Source of the DNA: Archaeoglobaceae archaeon
Lineage (GTDB): Archaea > Halobacteriota > Archaeoglobi > Archaeoglobales > Archaeoglobaceae
Assembly (NCBI GenBank): GCA_026986375.1
Contig: JALSOQ010000013.1
Location: 1-64,000, forward strand
Direction: 5' to 3'
Length of the DNA stretch: 64,000 nucleotides
Below are positions 49,462 through 58,157 of the stretch, piece after piece. Under the pieces are notes generated by a model. That model was not told where the DNA came from. It worked only from the letters and a program-made list of their open reading frames with translations, and did not search any database. A program made the position numbers and the translations under genes. The number at the start of each line of letters is the position of its first letter. Within the stretch, counting starts at the first letter, position 1.

Positions 49462-50163
49462 ATGGATTACGGAAAAACTATCCTTCTTACGATCATCGTA
49501 TTTGCCGTAGGTGTTTTGATCTTACCCAATACTGTCTCCCTTTTCGCCGGGCAACACTACTGGTATAACCTCAGTGGCAGTGGAAACGACGTTCCATGCG
49601 TTAAGTGTCATGCGGACGTTTACGAAGAATTGAAGTTGGGTGTTCACAGGAATTTGAGATGTGAGGACTGTCACAGGGCGAACAAGAGCATAACTTACGC
49701 GAGCGTGAGCGGAAGCTATACCAACTACACTCCCGGCAAGGAAGCTCATGCTGCCACATGCGTTGCGTGCATGCTCTGTCATCAGATAAACGCGAGCTAT
49801 GCATCTAAAAAACCGGGGCCGTATGCGGGGGGATTTAATATAACGTTGTTCGGCATTTCCTCACCATACAACTACTCGAACGCCACGTTTAATGGTTTAT
49901 ACGAGGCTCACAACTCTTTAGTGGCCCACGCGATAGCCAAGGCGAAGAACAGTTCTTTGCTGCTGGATTCCACTGAAGCTTGCTTAGCCTGTCACGCTAA
50001 CATAGAAGTTAGAATGAACTTCAACGTTAGCACGGGGATGAACATCGTAGCGAAGGATGTGGTTTTAGGCTACAACCCCGCAACGGGCTTTAACGAATCT
50101 CAGGTGAACGTCACGGGAATAACGATTACCGGATTCAGGAGCGTTACGGAGGTGAAATCGTGA
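49462..50163 (+). CDS. Membrane-anchored tetraheme c-type cytochrome
   Basis: This 233-residue protein has an N-terminal signal/anchor (about 6-28, ILLTIIVFAVGVLILPNTVSLF) and four CxxCH motifs at about 46-50 (CVKCH), 67-71 (CEDCH), 103-107 (CMLCH) and 174-178 (CLACH). Extra histidines (HRNL, EAHNSLVAHA) could be distal ligands. Asn-x-Ser/Thr sequons are frequent, fitting a glycosylated outer-face protein. Its stop overlaps the next cytochrome gene by GTGA, so the two are coupled. It should carry electrons outside the membrane; no catalytic substrate site is visible. Confidence 0.9.
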   Translation: MDYGKTILLTIIVFAVGVLILPNTVSLFAGQHYWYNLSGSGNDVPCVKCHADVYEELKLGVHRNLRCEDCHRANKSITYASVSGSYTNYTPGKEAHAATCVACMLCHQINASYASKKPGPYAGGFNITLFGISSPYNYSNATFNGLYEAHNSLVAHAIAKAKNSSLLLDSTEACLACHANIEVRMNFNVSTGMNIVAKDVVLGYNPATGFNESQVNVTGITITGFRSVTEVKS

Positions 50164-51386
50164 GATATTCCGGTTTAGCTTTAGTCCTAATCGCCTTGGC
50201 AGTTGGGCTGGTTATGGTGGGAACCAAGAGCGTGAGCATCATAAAGGGTAGCCACGACGTTTCGTCACACGTGAACTGCTCTTCATGCCATAGGCACGTT
50301 GCTGAGGAGATGGCGATAACGAGGGCGTTGCACGGCCCGCACTGGGATCTAAGCTGTGTTACCTGCCACAGGTTTAACGGGACGGGAATTAAATTCGCTA
50401 ACGCTACAGCGTCATCTCCGGGAATGCAGGCTCACGCCGCTTACGTTCCGAGTTGTTTGGATTGCCATGGAGGAAAAGGAGTTTGGGTGGTTAACGTTAG
50501 CGGAGTTTTGGTTCACGCTCCTCCCGCAAGAGCCTTTAACGTCACAACTAAGGTCAACGGTAGAAACGTTACGGTGGTGGATTCGATTCCGTATTTTACC
50601 GCTCATAAACAGCTAATAGCTTACTGCATCAAGCAGGGTGATGAGAATCTGGCCTGCTTGGCCTGCCACACGAACTACTCCGTAAATATCAGCTACTCCT
50701 ATCCGGACTACATCAATCTTATCATTTCAAGCTGGAATATAACATCGCTGACGATAGGTCCCGATAGGGTTTACAATGTCTCTTTCGTTAAGAAAACCCT
50801 ATTCAGCGGAAAGCACGTTTTCCTTCCTTTGAAAGATATAAACTGCTCGAAGTGTCATCTCAACATATACCTTGGACTCATAAACGGAAAGCACGCCCCA
50901 ATCTACTACGCTTGGAGATGGGGTAATGTGAACCTCTGGGGTTTCTACAGGTATCACGGCCTTGCATTGTATGGATCGACTCTAAACACTTCTTGGATAA
51001 ACAACACCTACTGCAACGAATGTCATAGAGCTTTGAAGGTTACTCTCGTGAACTACAAGACGGGAGTATCGTATACATTCGACATATCCAAGGTCACGAA
51101 CGCATCTTCGGTTCACTGTGCGGAGAAGGTTTCGTGCCTAACATGCCATCATCGCAACTCCACATACTGGTGGCTCGATCCATACTATGCATTTTTAAAC
51201 GCCACTAAGTCCAACCCATTATACGCACCATATCACGAGGATCTCATAAATCAGACCGCAAAATATCCGAGGTTCATACACGGGGACATATGTCTGGACT
51301 GTCATATGGCAGCTTATCACTGGGGATCGTGCGATACATGCCACACGGGTTACAACAAGATTACGACTCAATACACCGAACCTTGA
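50160..51386 (+). CDS. Exported nonaheme c-type cytochrome
   Basis: This 408-residue protein has an N-terminal hydrophobic segment (about 5-21, GLALVLIALAVGLVMVG) and nine CxxCH motifs: CSSCH, CVTCH, CLDCH, CLACH, CSKCH, CNECH, CLTCH, CLDCH and CDTCH. More than a dozen Asn-x-Ser/Thr sequons suggest heavy surface glycosylation. The start is GTG at 50160, overlapping the tetraheme gene by 4 bases. With four plus nine hemes the pair could form a long extracellular wire. I recognise no enzyme motif (no CxxCK). It converges on the vWA gene, overlapping by 19 bases. Confidence 0.9.
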   Translation: MRYSGLALVLIALAVGLVMVGTKSVSIIKGSHDVSSHVNCSSCHRHVAEEMAITRALHGPHWDLSCVTCHRFNGTGIKFANATASSPGMQAHAAYVPSCLDCHGGKGVWVVNVSGVLVHAPPARAFNVTTKVNGRNVTVVDSIPYFTAHKQLIAYCIKQGDENLACLACHTNYSVNISYSYPDYINLIISSWNITSLTIGPDRVYNVSFVKKTLFSGKHVFLPLKDINCSKCHLNIYLGLINGKHAPIYYAWRWGNVNLWGFYRYHGLALYGSTLNTSWINNTYCNECHRALKVTLVNYKTGVSYTFDISKVTNASSVHCAEKVSCLTCHHRNSTYWWLDPYYAFLNATKSNPLYAPYHEDLINQTAKYPRFIHGDICLDCHMAAYHWGSCDTCHTGYNKITTQYTEP

Positions 51387-53506
51387 ATTCTCTTTATCGA
51401 AACGACTACGGGAGGAAGTTTGGTTGGAGTTTCGACGCTTCCGTTGATGGCCCATGCGGTAATTCTGAACGTTCCGGCTGTGTTGGGAATGAAAGTTATT
51501 TCCTCAACCTCATTTGGATTCCCGATCTTTGATTTCCATATGTTCACACCGTTGATCGAAATTCTTCCGTATGTCGCGTTTATGAAGATCGCCTCGATGT
51601 ATATTGGTTCTCCAACGTAGATTTCACCTCTATTTAGCAATTCCATCTTTACCCAAGGCCAGACCGTAACGTTCACATTCTTTACCCCTATCGACACGTT
51701 CGTTTTTGCCGTTAATCCGTCCGAGTTCCTCGCCTCGAAAGTTACCGTAACGATTTTGTAATCGTTCGTGAAGTTGTATAGGGGTGTAAAACCGAAGACG
51801 ACTCCTCTTTCGAACGGTTCAAGAATTGCAATGAAGGTTCCGTTTTTTGCGTTTACCTTGTAATTTACGGTGTAATCCGAACTGCTGTCAACGAATAACC
51901 TTATCTGAGTGCTGTTTCCTTCCGAAACGTTTACGATGCTCTTTTCAGGCCGGATTCTCAACCACTTCTTCGAATCGTGAACTACTACCACCACATCCTT
52001 TTCCGACCTAGCTCCGTATTCGTCCCAAGCGGTGAAGCGTATCGTAAAACTTCTCGTCCCGCTTTCGACGAAGCCCTCACTTGGCATCCACTTCAAAATC
52101 CACGTATTGCCGTTCAACCTCTTGAATATACCCGATATGGGGGCGGTGTAGTTAAGGTAAACCTCATGCCCGTCCACATCGTTTACGGTTACCTTGAGCT
52201 TCAACCACTCCTTCTCCCATATCTCGGTATTTCCGCTAACGTTTATCTCCGGCGGATGGTTTATGAATTTCATGCACACGTCGAACTTCTCGCTAACGAA
52301 GCTACCGTTTGGTGCGGTGTAGTTTAACCAGCAGTCCGCAACTTTAAACCTTCCTACCTTCTCCGATTCTACGGTAACCGAGAAGTTTATGAATCTGGGA
52401 AGATCGCCTATCCTCCACAACAAAACGTTTTCCGACCTTTCACATTTTGGATCCGATCCGATGAAAGACACGTTTCTCAGAACGATCTTCAGAGTCGCAT
52501 TCTTACCTATAGCTCTTATTTTTTCGGCGATTTCCGAATATATCATTTTCAAGTCGCTTTCGTTTGCGGCAAAACTGCACATACCACCGGTTATGTTTGC
52601 TATGTCTTCGAGCGTTTTCCTGTCCACTCCACCGTATCCTATTGTGTATATCCTGAATCCCATCCTCTTCGCGTATTTTGCGATCTCTATTGGATTCGGA
52701 CCCATGTTCCACCATCCGTCCGTTAGAAGGACGATGACCTTGTTGGAATCTTTCCTTCCGTTCTCCCTAAGTTCGTCTACGGCGAGTTCGAGCCCGTAAC
52801 CCATGGGAGTTCCTCCGAGCGCCTGAAGTTCGTCTATCGCCGATTTTACGGCCTTCTTATCTTCCGTAAGATGCTGAACGATCTCCGTGTAGTCTACCCA
52901 ATCATTTCCGTAGGATGTGAACTTCACCAATCCCACCCTGTCTTCATTTCCCAGAAGATCTACGAAAGTCTTCGCAGCATTTTTCGCAAGCTCAAGCCGT
53001 TCGGGAGGAAGTTCGACGCAGAATATTCTTACGGGATAGCTTCTCCCGTGCACCTTTGCGTAAACGGCGTATTTCCCCGGAGGAACGTTCATCCACCTAA
53101 CTATCGAATAACCCTTCTTTGTCGGGAAGATCTTTCCGGTTTCCTCGTTGACTATGTAAGCTTCGAAGGAATCACGGGGTGTGTAGATGTCGAGAGGGGT
53201 TTGAAGCATTACCTCCACATCCGACTTATTTTTCAGCACGAATTCTCCGACCTTTTCGTAGCGATGGCTCAACTCAACTTCCTTAACTTCGGTTATTATG
53301 TTGCCCCACCTGTCCATCGATCCCGAACAGTCCATGACGAGGACGACATCCACGGGAACGGTTTCATCAACCGACTTTCCACTTACGCATATCTTGAAAT
53401 TGGCGGGTTTCCCCACTACGCCCGTATTGGCCGTAACCGTTACGTTTACGGCCATAACTGGACATATCAACGCGATCAGAGCCATCACTGCGATTGTGTA
53501 TCTCAT
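51368..53506 (-). CDS. Secreted von Willebrand factor A domain protein
   Basis: This 712-residue protein has a signal peptide (1-19), then a vWA domain with a MIDAS of VLVMDCSGSMD (Asp59-Ser63), GGTPMGYGLELAVDEL and VIVLLTDGWWNMG. An unusual insert of about 95 residues (approximately 68-165) separates the first MIDAS strand from the rest. The C-terminal 380 residues look like successive Ig/cadherin-like domains (INHPPEINVSGN, NDVDGHEVYLNYTAP, VSEGNSTQIRLFV). Sequons are abundant and no C-terminal anchor is visible. It probably acts in surface adhesion or in assembling the neighbouring cytochromes; this is inference from position. Confidence 0.87.
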   Translation of the reverse strand: MRYTIAVMALIALICPVMAVNVTVTANTGVVGKPANFKICVSGKSVDETVPVDVVLVMDCSGSMDRWGNIITEVKEVELSHRYEKVGEFVLKNKSDVEVMLQTPLDIYTPRDSFEAYIVNEETGKIFPTKKGYSIVRWMNVPPGKYAVYAKVHGRSYPVRIFCVELPPERLELAKNAAKTFVDLLGNEDRVGLVKFTSYGNDWVDYTEIVQHLTEDKKAVKSAIDELQALGGTPMGYGLELAVDELRENGRKDSNKVIVLLTDGWWNMGPNPIEIAKYAKRMGFRIYTIGYGGVDRKTLEDIANITGGMCSFAANESDLKMIYSEIAEKIRAIGKNATLKIVLRNVSFIGSDPKCERSENVLLWRIGDLPRFINFSVTVESEKVGRFKVADCWLNYTAPNGSFVSEKFDVCMKFINHPPEINVSGNTEIWEKEWLKLKVTVNDVDGHEVYLNYTAPISGIFKRLNGNTWILKWMPSEGFVESGTRSFTIRFTAWDEYGARSEKDVVVVVHDSKKWLRIRPEKSIVNVSEGNSTQIRLFVDSSSDYTVNYKVNAKNGTFIAILEPFERGVVFGFTPLYNFTNDYKIVTVTFEARNSDGLTAKTNVSIGVKNVNVTVWPWVKMELLNRGEIYVGEPIYIEAIFINATYGRISINGVNIWKSKIGNPNEVEEITFIPNTAGTFRITAWAINGSVETPTKLPPVVVSIKRIQGSVY

Positions 53507-53597
53507 ATTGAATGGTCGTCGTCACATTATTTAATGCTTATTGTTATAATGATGAGGAGAAATAACATTCAAATACGGCTTTGGGGTAGCAGTGGTT

Positions 53598-53951
53598 ATG
53601 AATCAGAAGATTCTGCTCGGTCTGGCTTTAGGTATAGCGGTAGTGCTGATACTCCTAGCGTTCGGAATGAGCATATCTCCTTACATAACGGTGTCCGAGC
53701 TCCTCAAAAAGCATGAGGCTTACGGTGTGCAGGTAGTCGGTAAAATAGTTCCGAACTCGACAGTCGTAACAGAAAACGGTGTTTATTTCGAGCTAACTGA
53801 CGGTAAAAAGACTGTAAAGGTCTTCTGCAAGCACATGCCGGCGAATTACAGGGAAGGAGCACAGGTTGTGGTTGTGGGGGATTACTACGGAGGAGTTCTC
53901 CATGCGACCAAAGTTCTGTTCAAATGCGCAAGCAAGTATACCGTATCTTGA
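53598..53951 (+). CDS. ccmE: Heme chaperone CcmE, cysteine (CxxxY) type
   Basis: This 117-residue protein has an N-terminal membrane anchor (ILLGLALGIAVVLILLAFG) and an OB-fold (VGKIVPNSTVVTENGVYFELTDGKKTVKVFC, GAQVVVVGDYYGGVLHATKVLFKCASKY). Bacterial CcmE binds heme through HxxxY. Here the motif is Cys110-x-x-x-Tyr114 (CASKY), the variant reported in archaea and some sulfate reducers. It delivers heme to apocytochromes outside the membrane. It sits directly before a nonaheme cytochrome gene. ATG at 53598 is preferred to the frame start two codons earlier. Confidence 0.9.
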   Translation: MNQKILLGLALGIAVVLILLAFGMSISPYITVSELLKKHEAYGVQVVGKIVPNSTVVTENGVYFELTDGKKTVKVFCKHMPANYREGAQVVVVGDYYGGVLHATKVLFKCASKYTVS

Positions 53952-53991
53952 ATTCAAAAAATCTATATATTCGAGAGGCTTAGCGAATTGC

Positions 53992-55020
53992 ATGGACAAG
54001 CTTAAAATTCTGATCCCGCTGATCTTTCTGATCGCATCTGTTATTCCAGCAAGTGCGACCAGCGATATTCACTGGTGCGCCATGTGCCATGCAAACATTG
54101 CAAAAAACTTTACGAAGTCTCTCCACTACACGGTCAACGGAATCATAAACGGATGGAAGCAGGGGGCGGGTAAGGACTTCAACATGCCCCCTCCTAAGCT
54201 CTGCTACAAGTGCCACATCGGCAACTGTTCCAGATGCCACATCTACCACAAGTTCATACCTAACATGACCACGTGCGTCGACTGTCACGAGCACAACATA
54301 GGTGTCAACTACATCGGGTATCTCGTCAAAAAGATGAAGAAGGGGCCGAGTCCTGACATTCACTACCTCCACAACCTGACCTGCATGGACTGTCACGGTA
54401 AGTGGGAGATACATGGGGATGGGCACAACTACACCTTCGCTTGGTATGCGGTTAAGGTGAGATGTCTGACGTGCCACGGAAACGAAAGCGTCGTTGTGAA
54501 GGGAATGAAACCCAAACAATACGATCCGAACCTCCTCCCGCACAGGCTTCACAAGAACCTCTCGTGTTTCGTCTGCCATGCCGTATGGTATCAGACATGT
54601 CGCGACTGCCATCTAAACGACGGCAAGATAGCCAACATAACCACGAGCGAATTCCACGTTCTAATGGGTCCGAACGGCAAGCTTTACCCAGCCTGCATAA
54701 TGTCCGTAGTCTACGATGGTAAGAGATCGACGGCAGTAGGGATAGTCATGCCTCACACGATATCCGCAAAGGCGAGGCCGTGTTCCGACTGCCATTCTCC
54801 CGAAAACACGAGTAAGGTATTCCTTGTAGGGTTCAAGGGTCATATCATCGGGCCACCGGGGACTAGGCTTGCAAACCCGCCAGACAGGCTGATATTCAAA
54901 GTTCCGATTCTGAACATATGGATAGACTCGGAGAAGCTCGGAACGCTCATAATCGGAGCGACCCTTCTCGGAATTCTCGTCCACTACTTGAAGAGGAGGA
55001 TAACCATGGGAGGTGAGTAG
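53992..55020 (+). CDS. Membrane-anchored nonaheme c-type cytochrome
   Basis: This 342-residue protein has a cleavable signal (ILIPLIFLIASVIPASATS) and nine CxxCH motifs: CAMCH, CYKCH, CSRCH, CVDCH, CMDCH, CLTCH, CFVCH, CRDCH and CSDCH. A C-terminal transmembrane helix (LGTLIIGATLLGILVHYL) is followed by KRR, placing the hemes outside. ATG at 53992 has a TCTATATAT box about 26 bases upstream; the longer frame from 53866 overlaps ccmE and is rejected. The next gene, a b-type cytochrome, starts two bases after the stop, so the two likely form one quinol-oxidising complex. Confidence 0.92.
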   Translation: MDKLKILIPLIFLIASVIPASATSDIHWCAMCHANIAKNFTKSLHYTVNGIINGWKQGAGKDFNMPPPKLCYKCHIGNCSRCHIYHKFIPNMTTCVDCHEHNIGVNYIGYLVKKMKKGPSPDIHYLHNLTCMDCHGKWEIHGDGHNYTFAWYAVKVRCLTCHGNESVVVKGMKPKQYDPNLLPHRLHKNLSCFVCHAVWYQTCRDCHLNDGKIANITTSEFHVLMGPNGKLYPACIMSVVYDGKRSTAVGIVMPHTISAKARPCSDCHSPENTSKVFLVGFKGHIIGPPGTRLANPPDRLIFKVPILNIWIDSEKLGTLIIGATLLGILVHYLKRRITMGGE

Positions 55021-55022
55021 TT

Positions 55023-55691
55023 ATGCGTGTTGAGGGTGAGTATGTGGAGGTTCACAGACAACACCTCCTTTACAGAATAACTCACTGGGGTATAGTAATA
55101 ACGGGGCTTATAGTAGGATTCACGGGGCTTAGGTTGGGTGACATCTGGGGCATCAACATTCCGAGCGACTACGAGTTAGCTCTAAAGATACACGTTTACA
55201 CGGCACTCGTCTTCGCGTTCTTCTGGGTTCTCATGTTCCTACAGCTGGTAACGCACGAGTGGAAGTGGTTCGGATTCCACAGGTTCCCGTATTCCATTAA
55301 GTTCCTAATTGCGGAAACAAAGGCTTGGCTCGGAATAGGACCTCATATCGAAGATCCAAGATGCTACGATCCGAGAATCGGAGATTACAGGGAAAAGATA
55401 ATTCCAACGGAGGTTATGGTTCCTTGGGCGTACATAGCGCTGACACTCATAATGGGTATCACAGGGTTGCCCCTGTATTGGCCTGAATACTTCCATCCGA
55501 TAATAGCAATAGCGGACAAATACGCCTCGATCTTCGGACTCGCAAGCGGTGTAGACTTGCTCAGAGTCGTTCACAGACTCGTCATGTTCATCTACTTGAT
55601 GATAATGCTGATACACGCATACGCCTGCTACGTCTTTGGAGTAATAAAGTCGATGATAACGGGGAAGAGGAAGGAAAGAATCTGCAAGTGA
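55023..55691 (+). CDS. Membrane cytochrome b (FdnI/HydC-like quinol-reactive subunit)
   Basis: This 222-residue protein has four membrane helices: about 17-35, 54-75, 135-152 and 183-207. It resembles di-heme cytochrome b subunits of formate dehydrogenase and hydrogenase. Candidate heme ligands are His11/His21 in HRQHLLYRITHWG, His57 in KIHVYTALVF, His78 in VTHEW, and His185/His199 in RVVHRLVMFIYLMIMLIHAYACYV. Paired with the upstream nonaheme cytochrome, it would oxidise menaquinol and pass electrons outward. Confidence 0.82.
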   Translation: MRVEGEYVEVHRQHLLYRITHWGIVITGLIVGFTGLRLGDIWGINIPSDYELALKIHVYTALVFAFFWVLMFLQLVTHEWKWFGFHRFPYSIKFLIAETKAWLGIGPHIEDPRCYDPRIGDYREKIIPTEVMVPWAYIALTLIMGITGLPLYWPEYFHPIIAIADKYASIFGLASGVDLLRVVHRLVMFIYLMIMLIHAYACYVFGVIKSMITGKRKERICK

Positions 55692-55743
55692 TTTCGAACA
55701 TCGAATGGTTAACTAAATAAACACACAACCTTACCCCTTTTTT

Positions 55744-57483
55744 ATGGAGATCGGTAATGTCTTGCTGGCTCTCTCTGCTATATTTTCCGTCGTAAGTGTT
55801 TACGGGTTCTTAAAAAGAAAAAAACTTGGATTTTACGCTCTGATCGGATATACCGCAACGATAACGCTCGCATTACTCCTTCTGGCGTATTACTTCATTG
55901 TCCACGACTTCAACGTAAAATACGTCTGGGAGTATTCGGACAGGACTCTTCCCTTCGTTTACTTGTTGAGTGCAATTTGGGCGGGAAAAGAGGGGTCACT
56001 GCTACTATGGGTCTTCTTCCTCGCCGTAATGAACTTGGTATTTTACTGGAGGAGTAGAGACGATCTGGCACTTTCTATATCTACTTCCGTCTTTCTTTTT
56101 CTAACCTGCGTTCTCCTGGCGATCTCGAATCCCTTCGTTAGACTACCTTTCACACCTCCGAACGGTTACGGTTTGAACCCACTGCTTAGAACTATAGAGA
56201 TGGTTCTGCACCCACCCGTGGTTTTTCTCGCCTACTCGAGCATGACTATCCCCTATTCCATCGCGATTTCGAGAGTTTACAGGGGTGAGAGTTGGATAGG
56301 AACAGCGAGGAAGTGGCTCCTGCTAACTTGGATATTCCTGACTTTGGGAATATTCTTGGGGATGTGGTGGTCTTACAGAGTTTTGGGATGGGGTGGATTT
56401 TGGGGATGGGATCCGGTAGAGAACGCATCACTCTTGCCTTGGCTCACGGTAACGGCACTTCTGCACGGAATAATGGTGGAAAAGAGAATTAAAGCTCTTA
56501 AAAGCTTGAACTACTGGTTGTGCGTTTTATCCTTCGACTTGGTGATACTCGCGACGTTCATAACGAGGAGCGGAATAATAGAGAGCGTTCACGCGTTCGC
56601 GGAAAGTCCCGTCGGTTGGGCTTATCTGATGCTGATAATCCTTTCTACGGCGTTAGGTTCGATCGTCTGGATTAAGAGAAGGGATCTGCTTAAATCGAAC
56701 GCGATTCCGACGTTCAGTTTGGACTACATAATGTTTTTAAATATAATTCTGTTGCTAATAGCTACTTTCGCTGTTCTTCTGGGAACTCTCTCTCAGGCGG
56801 CCTATTCCGTTGGGAGGAGCTATTACGAAACCATAATGCTCCCGCTGACGGCCTGTATAATCTTGCTTTCGGGAGTGTGCACGGCGATAGATTCCCGCAA
56901 GATCTTGGAGGTTTCGGTCGCGTTCGGAATTCTGTCTGGAATAGCTGTTTTCATTCTGAGCAAGGCGCTGATTCTAAGCTTGGTCGTATCGCTGTGTGTT
57001 TTCGCTCTGACATGTCACTTGGAGAAGTTGAACGTCAAAAGGCTCGGAGGTTATCTCGCCCACATCGGCGTGATGTTTCTGCTGATCGGAGCGATCGGCG
57101 CGTGGGTCTATGGTAAGAGCTACGATGTGTCGCTTAAGCCGGGTGAAAGCGTTAAGGTGGATTCGATCGTCGTGAAGTTGCTCGATGTGGGTATGAGGAA
57201 CGATCCGGATAAATACGTCATTGTAGCGAAGCTCCTGCTTAAGCTCGGAGGTAAAGAATTCATTCTCTATCCGATGGATTACGTTTACAAGATAATGAGG
57301 CCCGACAGAATGGTATCCGTTGTGGACATAGTCTCAACTCCTCTCAAAGACATTTACGTGGCCATGCCGGGCTTCATGCACGAGTTTTACTTCCAAATAC
57401 ACGTAATACCTCTTATATCTTTCGTGTGGCTGAGCATGGTCCTGCTGACCCTTGGTGGTGTATACGCAATTTTCAGGAGGTGA
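55744..57483 (+). CDS. ccmF: Cytochrome c assembly protein CcmF (heme lyase)
   Basis: This 579-residue polytopic protein is the heme-handling component of the Ccm synthetase that joins heme to CxxCH. The tryptophan-rich WWD domain is WGGFWGWDPVENASLLPWL. Other CcmF features: PPNGYGLNPLLRTIEMVLHPPVVFLAY (His of the first P-His pair), TFITRSGIIESVHAFAESPVGWAYL and the late membrane segments before the extracytoplasmic domain with SVVDIVSTPLKDIYV. It is shorter than proteobacterial CcmF (about 650). It converges on ccmC with an 11-base overlap. Confidence 0.93.
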   Translation: MEIGNVLLALSAIFSVVSVYGFLKRKKLGFYALIGYTATITLALLLLAYYFIVHDFNVKYVWEYSDRTLPFVYLLSAIWAGKEGSLLLWVFFLAVMNLVFYWRSRDDLALSISTSVFLFLTCVLLAISNPFVRLPFTPPNGYGLNPLLRTIEMVLHPPVVFLAYSSMTIPYSIAISRVYRGESWIGTARKWLLLTWIFLTLGIFLGMWWSYRVLGWGGFWGWDPVENASLLPWLTVTALLHGIMVEKRIKALKSLNYWLCVLSFDLVILATFITRSGIIESVHAFAESPVGWAYLMLIILSTALGSIVWIKRRDLLKSNAIPTFSLDYIMFLNIILLLIATFAVLLGTLSQAAYSVGRSYYETIMLPLTACIILLSGVCTAIDSRKILEVSVAFGILSGIAVFILSKALILSLVVSLCVFALTCHLEKLNVKRLGGYLAHIGVMFLLIGAIGAWVYGKSYDVSLKPGESVKVDSIVVKLLDVGMRNDPDKYVIVAKLLLKLGGKEFILYPMDYVYKIMRPDRMVSVVDIVSTPLKDIYVAMPGFMHEFYFQIHVIPLISFVWLSMVLLTLGGVYAIFRR

Positions 57484-58105
57484 TTTCGAGCTTCGCTATT
57501 TCGGTGTCGAGGATCAGGAAAGCGACGAACATCAGGAGGAACGAAGTTATGACCATTCCGAGGGGCTCTTCTATCTTCAAACCTATTTTGGCAGTAGTCG
57601 GGTGGAGGGAGAAGAACAGCCTCGTCGATAGGTAGCTTAGCGGTATAGTGACGTATGCAAATATAGCGAATACGCTCGAAACCTTCGCCTTTTCCTCTGG
57701 ATCTTCTATGGAAGCCCTTAATGCGAAATACGCCGCGTAAGCGAACCAAGTTATCAAGACGGTCGTTTCCCTCGGATCCCAGTTCCAGTATGAGCCCCAA
57801 GCAACTTTAGCCCATATAGACCCGCTTACGAGTGCGGCCGTTATCATGAAGAAACCCATTTTAGCGGATGACGATGCCAGTATGTCCCACTTGATGTCCC
57901 TGCTCTTTAGAAACAGCATGGATGCTATCAGAGTTACCGTGAAGGCTGTGAATGCAGTTATGGCTGAGGGTAGGTGGAAGAAGATGATCTTGTAGTTGTT
58001 TCTGAGAGTCGGTTCTGGGGATGGTGGCAGGCTCATTCCTATGTATATCCCGACTGCGAACAGAACGAGTGCTACGATCATTAAAATTCCCGCGACCTTT
58101 TTCAT
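57473..58105 (-). CDS. ccmC: Heme exporter/handling protein CcmC
   Basis: This 210-residue six-helix protein has the WWD motif WGSYWNWDPRETTVLITW and flanking histidines in FFHLPSAITAF and RLFFSLHPTTA. CcmC loads heme onto CcmE. ATG at 58105 (MKKVAGILMIV) is chosen because a GATTAAAAC box lies about 25 bases upstream; the frame is open 25 codons further but overlaps the divergent regulator. ccmA, ccmB and ccmH are not in this window. Confidence 0.92.
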   Translation of the reverse strand: MKKVAGILMIVALVLFAVGIYIGMSLPPSPEPTLRNNYKIIFFHLPSAITAFTAFTVTLIASMLFLKSRDIKWDILASSSAKMGFFMITAALVSGSIWAKVAWGSYWNWDPRETTVLITWFAYAAYFALRASIEDPEEKAKVSSVFAIFAYVTIPLSYLSTRLFFSLHPTTAKIGLKIEEPLGMVITSFLLMFVAFLILDTEIAKLEITS

Positions 58106-58157
58106 GAAACGATTACGGATAGAAGCGGTTTTAATCTTATCGATATATTGGGGGTGG

